DNA from: Anaerolineae bacterium
GTDB taxonomy: Bacteria; Chloroflexota; Anaerolineae; Aggregatilineales; Phototrophicaceae
Reading direction: 5' to 3'
Length of the DNA stretch: 64,000 bases
Assembly (NCBI GenBank): GCA_022842885.1
Contig: JALHOR010000009.1
Location: 1 to 64,000, forward strand
Shown: piece after piece, positions 61,032 to 64,000 of the stretch
How the letters are laid out: the number at the start of each line of letters is the position of its first letter
How positions within the stretch are numbered: position 1 is the first letter of the stretch
Notes under the pieces: generated by a model
Databases searched by the model: none
The model's input: the letters and a program-made list of their open reading frames with translations, nothing else
What the model was told of the DNA's origin: nothing
Position numbers and translations under genes: made by a program

Positions 61032-61520
61032 CTAAGTGAGAGGCAGCGCCCGAATTTTGGCAATCAAGCCCGTTGTGCTATGGTCGGGCAGATAATCAAT
61101 CAAAACAATTTTGCCGCCATATTTTTCGACGGTTGGACGTTCTGGCAAAAGTTTATGAGCATAATCGCCTCCTTTGATATAAATATCGGGTTGCAGCGCC
61201 CACAGCAGCCCATCGGCAGTATCATCATCAAAAATAATCGTGGCAGATACGGGTTTTAAAGCCGTAATAAGCCGAGCGCGTTCTGCGGCAGGCACAAGCG
61301 GGCGTCCACTGCCTTTTAACCGTTGGGTGCCACCATCACCATTGATACCCACAATTAAAGCATCGCCTAAAGCGCGGGCTTTTTCTAAATAATCCAGATG
61401 CCCGATATGCAGCAAATCAAAATGCCCATTGGTAAAGACCAGCGTTTTGCCCGCTTGTCGTAATTCAGCGCGGTATTGCACAGCAAATTCTAATGTTAGA
61501 ACGTTGTTCAGGATTGTCAT
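61032..61520 (-). CDS. RfaE2-like nucleotidyltransferase (heptose 1-phosphate adenylyltransferase type)
   Basis: A 162-aa cytidylyltransferase-like enzyme with the HxGH-type motif in GHFDLLHIGHLDYLEKARAL and the motif STTGLIAKI near the end (equivalent to ISSTxxR). By length and sequence it matches the adenylyltransferase half of HldE/RfaE2, which makes ADP-heptose, but a related role in another nucleotide-sugar pathway is possible. The kinase half (RfaE1) and heptosyl genes are not in the window. It is upstream of murJ on the same strand, 97 bp away. Confidence 0.9.
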   Translation of the reverse strand: MTILNNVLTLEFAVQYRAELRQAGKTLVFTNGHFDLLHIGHLDYLEKARALGDALIVGINGDGGTQRLKGSGRPLVPAAERARLITALKPVSATIIFDDDTADGLLWALQPDIYIKGGDYAHKLLPERPTVEKYGGKIVLIDYLPDHSTTGLIAKIRALPLT

Positions 61521-61671
61521 GTGGTTGCTCGCTATTTATCACAATTAAGTATAGGTGATGGATTGTCGGAATCGCACAAAAATAGACATTGGAACATTTT
61601 TTACTGGCACAACGTCTTATAAGCGTATGGAAAGCGCAGGGTGAAAAACCAGATGAAAACCGTTCATGTAC

Positions 61672-61700
61672 TTGACATCCCTAGGCTTTCTTGGTGTATA
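61672..61700 (+). promoter_or_regulatory. candidate promoter of the TPR-PPC gene
   Basis: TTGACA (61672-61677), 17 bp, TGTATA (61695-61700); an overlapping TATAGT at 61697-61702 with 19-bp spacing is the alternative -10. The upstream gap from 61521 holds no gene. Confidence 0.5.
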
Positions 61701-61755
61701 GTATAAGTAGGTGTAAAAAAATCTGCCGATTTATTTATTGTGACAGGTGTAGCCC

Positions 61756-62544
61756 ATGTATCACAACAAACATAAAACATATCCGGGTCGGAATATCGTC
61801 AAAGGGATTGAAATCGCCCTCATCATTGCCATTGCCCTTTTTGGTCTGGCTGCACTCGATGAAGCCTTCAGCCCCCGTAACGATGTCCCGGCGCAGCGCG
61901 TGACCGTTACAGAATATCGCTATACGGTTCCATCGGTCACTGTCCCACAGGAAGTCGTTCCGGCAGAGGCATACGACGCCTATGATTATTTCTTAATGGG
62001 TCTTGATAACCAGAATACTCAAAATTACTGGGATGCTATCGAAGACTACACCCGCGCCATTGAATTAGACCCCAGCTTGACTGCTTCTTGGTTAAATCGT
62101 GGTGTCGCTTATGAACAACTTGGCAGACCCTGCCCCGCCCGTAAAGATTTCTGGGAATGGATGAGCCGCAACAGCACCCAGATTATCGGTGGAACAATGG
62201 TACCGGGCGAAGCCCAAACCCTTGAAATGGCAGAAGGTCGCATGTATATCATCCCCTTCACAGCGACCGAAGGTCAACTGTTGAGCGTGGAAGCTGAAAG
62301 CGTGATTGCTGGTATGGTTGACCCGCTTATCCTCGTGTTGAATGCCGATGATATGCCGGTTGCTGCCAACGATGATGTTCTCTACAGCGATGGTGACTTG
62401 ATTTCGATGAACTCCCGCATCAATGATTATGTTGTTCCCGCCACTGGTACTTATACCTTGGTCGTCAGCCATGCAGGCGGCGGCTCGGCAGGGGAACTGC
62501 TGGTGAATATGTTGTTGAGCGACCCATCGCTGCCCAACCGCTAA
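61756..62544 (+). CDS. membrane-anchored protein with one TPR pair and a PPC-like domain
   Basis: A 262-aa protein with an N-terminal signal anchor (about 17-35, IEIALIIAIALFGLAALDEA). Residues 70-115 hold a TPR motif pair (YWDAIEDYTRAIELDPSLTA, WLNRGVAYEQLG), and residues 135-255 form a PPC-type beta domain ending in PATGTYTLVVSHAGGGSAGE. The AGGTG ribosome binding site lies six to eight bases before the ATG. PPC domains usually serve as secretion or substrate-positioning modules, here without a protease. A strong terminator follows. Confidence 0.85.
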   Translation: MYHNKHKTYPGRNIVKGIEIALIIAIALFGLAALDEAFSPRNDVPAQRVTVTEYRYTVPSVTVPQEVVPAEAYDAYDYFLMGLDNQNTQNYWDAIEDYTRAIELDPSLTASWLNRGVAYEQLGRPCPARKDFWEWMSRNSTQIIGGTMVPGEAQTLEMAEGRMYIIPFTATEGQLLSVEAESVIAGMVDPLILVLNADDMPVAANDDVLYSDGDLISMNSRINDYVVPATGTYTLVVSHAGGGSAGELLVNMLLSDPSLPNR

Positions 62545-62572
62545 ATCGCCACGCTAAAAGAAATAATTTTTT

Positions 62573-62608
62573 CAACACCACTCGTCAAAACCGAGTGGTG
62601 TTGTTTTT
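62573..62608 (+). terminator. strong intrinsic terminator
   Basis: CAACACCACTCG (62573-62584) pairs over 12 bp with CGAGTGGTGTTG (62592-62603), then TTTTT. It is the clearest terminator of the window. Confidence 0.9.
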
Positions 62609-62644
62609 AATGGTCTGCGTCAAATGTTTGAATATAGTTCGGAT

Positions 62645-62675
62645 TTGCGTCATTTTTTCAATCTTCACCTATAAT
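62645..62675 (+). promoter_or_regulatory. candidate promoter of the small TPR gene
   Basis: TTGCGT (62645-62650) and TATAAT (62670-62675) are 19 bp apart, the same boxes and spacing as at 28367-28397. The ATG at 62707 follows at 31 bp. Confidence 0.4.
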
Positions 62676-62706
62676 AAAAGAAACGCATTCACAAACGATT
62701 ATTCTC

Positions 62707-63132
62707 ATGGCAGTGACCTATTCTACCGAAGACACAGAACAACATGCCCGTTTCAGCCGCATGATACGCTTGGGGCATGTCAGTTATGCTGAAGGCAATT
62801 ATAAGCAGGCGCACCGCTTCTGGCGGCGGGCAGCGATGATAAAACCTTACGAAGAACAAGTCTGGTTGGCGCTGCTTAACGTTGTCGAAACTGATGCGGA
62901 TAAGCGAGTCTGCCTGCAAAATATCATTACACTCAATCCCAACAATATTCAGGCAGTACAGCAACTCAACACCTATTACCAAGACACCCAACCTTCCGTC
63001 AGTTATATTGTGCCATTGGAACAAAAACCGCGTTTTCGCCCCATTTATCTTGTGCTGCGCCTGCTGGAAATTGGCTTCATGGGCGGGTTGCTGGCATTGG
63101 CATTGATTATTGGACGCTATATTCGGTTGTGA
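62707..63132 (+). CDS. small TPR-like protein with C-terminal membrane span
   Basis: A 141-aa protein. Residues 15-75 contain a TPR-like pair (LGHVSYAEGNYKQAHRFWRR, EQVWLALLNVVETDADKRVC). Residues 115-138 form a single C-terminal membrane span (LLEIGFMGGLLALALIIGRY), so the repeats face the cytoplasm as in tail-anchored proteins. No enzyme motif is seen and no family is assigned. Confidence 0.75.
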   Translation: MAVTYSTEDTEQHARFSRMIRLGHVSYAEGNYKQAHRFWRRAAMIKPYEEQVWLALLNVVETDADKRVCLQNIITLNPNNIQAVQQLNTYYQDTQPSVSYIVPLEQKPRFRPIYLVLRLLEIGFMGGLLALALIIGRYIRL

Positions 63133-63240
63133 TAATCACCGTTATCCTCAGTTCTTAATCCGCAGTTTGCGCCATCTTAACAACCCTCCCGTAATTTTAA
63201 CGGCGTTTTCCAATTTAATTGCATAACAGGAGTGGTTGAT

Positions 63241-64000
63241 ATGGCAAAACGCTTTTTGTTGGGCATGGTTTGTTTGCTATGGTGCATCACCAGCATTGCC
63301 GCACAGGATACAGCAGTCATCGAATCCGAAGTTGCCACCGTTGAATCGCCGGGCGGCGGCGCGACTGCCCCGATTATTTGGGTTCACCCCGATGACAGCG
63401 CCCTGAGCTTGATTCTAGGGACGGATGATAATGCCGGCTTGGGTGTATATGATTTAGATGGGACACTGCTGCAAACTTTAGAAGATGACGGTGGCATTAA
63501 AAATGCCGATGTACGCTATAACGTCGCACATGGCGATGAGATGATTTCATTGATTGCAGGCGGTGTGGACGCACAACCGCAAGTCATTTTTTATACGGTG
63601 AATGCCGAAAGCCGTGAAGTCGTGCGTTTGGGCAATCTTGAGGTCGGCGTTGACCACAACGGCTTATGTTTGTACCGCAGCCCGATTAACAGCACATTAT
63701 ACGTCTTTGTGATTAGCGAAGATGGCGATGTCGAACAATATGCCCTCAGCAGTGATGGCACGACCATCACCGGCGAATTGGCACGCAATTTCAGTGTCGG
63801 TGGCGAAGTTGAAGGCTGCGTTGCCGATGATGAAAGTGGCGCGTTGTATTTAGGCGAAGAAGAAATTGGCATTTGGAAATATGGTGGCGAACCGGAAGAA
63901 GGGGCGTCACGCACATTAGTAGATTTTGGGATGCCGTTTAATGCTTATGGCATTGGCAATTTCACGGAACAAGTCGAAGGGCTGACGTTGTATTATGGCG
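63241..64000 (+). CDS. beta-propeller phytase (3-phytase), 3' end outside the window
   Basis: The open frame runs to the window end, 253 residues so far of an expected 350-400. A signal peptide (MAKRFLLGMVCLLWCITSIAA) makes it secreted. Family sequences are IIWVHPDDSALSLILGTDDN, VYDLDGTLLQTLEDDG and VEGCVADDESGALYLGEEEI, which carry the Asp and Glu residues that bind calcium in beta-propeller phytases (BPP). These release phosphate from phytate outside the cell, so the gene probably serves phosphorus supply. CAGGAG lies upstream of the ATG. The stop is not seen. Confidence 0.92.
   Translation, partial: MAKRFLLGMVCLLWCITSIAAQDTAVIESEVATVESPGGGATAPIIWVHPDDSALSLILGTDDNAGLGVYDLDGTLLQTLEDDGGIKNADVRYNVAHGDEMISLIAGGVDAQPQVIFYTVNAESREVVRLGNLEVGVDHNGLCLYRSPINSTLYVFVISEDGDVEQYALSSDGTTITGELARNFSVGGEVEGCVADDESGALYLGEEEIGIWKYGGEPEEGASRTLVDFGMPFNAYGIGNFTEQVEGLTLYYG

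Noticed and set aside
60935-61063. Extended N-terminus of MurJ
   Set aside because: It overlaps the 3' end of the nucleotidyltransferase gene, is hydrophilic and has no counterpart in MurJ proteins.
1-64000. CRISPR arrays, tRNA or rRNA genes, IS elements, prophage
   Set aside because: I looked for regularly spaced repeats, tRNA T-arm signatures, transposase motifs and phage structural genes in all gaps and frames and saw none.

Overview
The window reads as a chromosomal segment of a free-living bacterium, most probably a member of the Chloroflexota (Anaerolineae-like). This is inferred from family mix, not from a marker gene: there is no rRNA or tRNA here. Pointers are a primary sigma factor with an acidic N-terminus, Lon and ClpB, Hanks-type Ser/Thr kinases (one fused to a multi-TM module common in chloroflexotal sensor kinases), a VIT/von Willebrand A protein, Uma2, FlgD-Ig and DUF2807 proteins, many TPR proteins, frequent GTG/TTG starts and moderate GC. 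The genes form short, mixed-strand units. I see no CRISPR array, IS element, prophage, tRNA or origin.

Layout. 1-8.7 kb: a TPR protein, an exported M1-like metallopeptidase, a cobalamin adenosyltransferase, a WYL regulator divergent from a PPOX-fold flavoprotein (with an operator-like palindrome between them), a CorC/HlyC-type membrane protein behind a terminated leader, cytidine deaminase, and an exported beta-lactamase-fold serine hydrolase behind another terminator-like leader. 8.7-13.8 kb: an EamA transporter, an orphan repeat-protein gene bracketed by two near-identical terminator repeats, and lon. 13.9-20.2 kb: a FlgD-Ig-like protein, Uma2, a GT2 glycosyltransferase with an in-frame repeat element, a small membrane protein and an exported duplicated propeller/SH3 protein. 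20.2-21.9 kb: a compact tail-to-tail restriction-modification pair. 22-30 kb: cytochrome P450, two unknowns, a YceD-like (DUF177) protein, the primary sigma factor, a UbiA prenyltransferase and three membrane proteins. 30-37 kb: alpha/beta hydrolase, histidine phosphatase, a second AT-rich restriction-modification pair, a flavin monooxygenase and an endonuclease/exonuclease/phosphatase-fold membrane protein. 37-44.8 kb: a ribbon-helix-helix-like protein and a VIT-vWA protein sharing a promoter motif, a DUF2807 lipoprotein, a class A PBP and an APH-like kinase. 44.8-51.3 kb: a membrane Ser/Thr kinase, a glycosyltransferase, a stand-alone TipAS-like protein and clpB. 51.4-64 kb: an Eis-like acetyltransferase, an M50B-like protease, a TPR protein with a small Ser/Thr kinase, an MBL hydrolase, exported and TPR proteins, MurJ with an RfaE2-like nucleotidyltransferase, and a beta-propeller phytase cut by the window end.

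Recurring themes are protein quality control (lon, clpB, M1 and M50 peptidases), envelope building (PBP, MurJ, glycosyltransferases, prenyltransferase), phosphorylation signalling (two kinases, one probably paired with a TPR protein) and DNA-level defence (two restriction-modification pairs in AT-rich patches). The most unusual signals are non-coding: terminators just upstream of ribosome binding sites, families of intergenic palindromes, and a repeat inserted in frame in a glycosyltransferase. No single locus is clearly a new system. The best candidates for new regulation are the two leaders, the WYL operator and the RHH/VIT-vWA pair.
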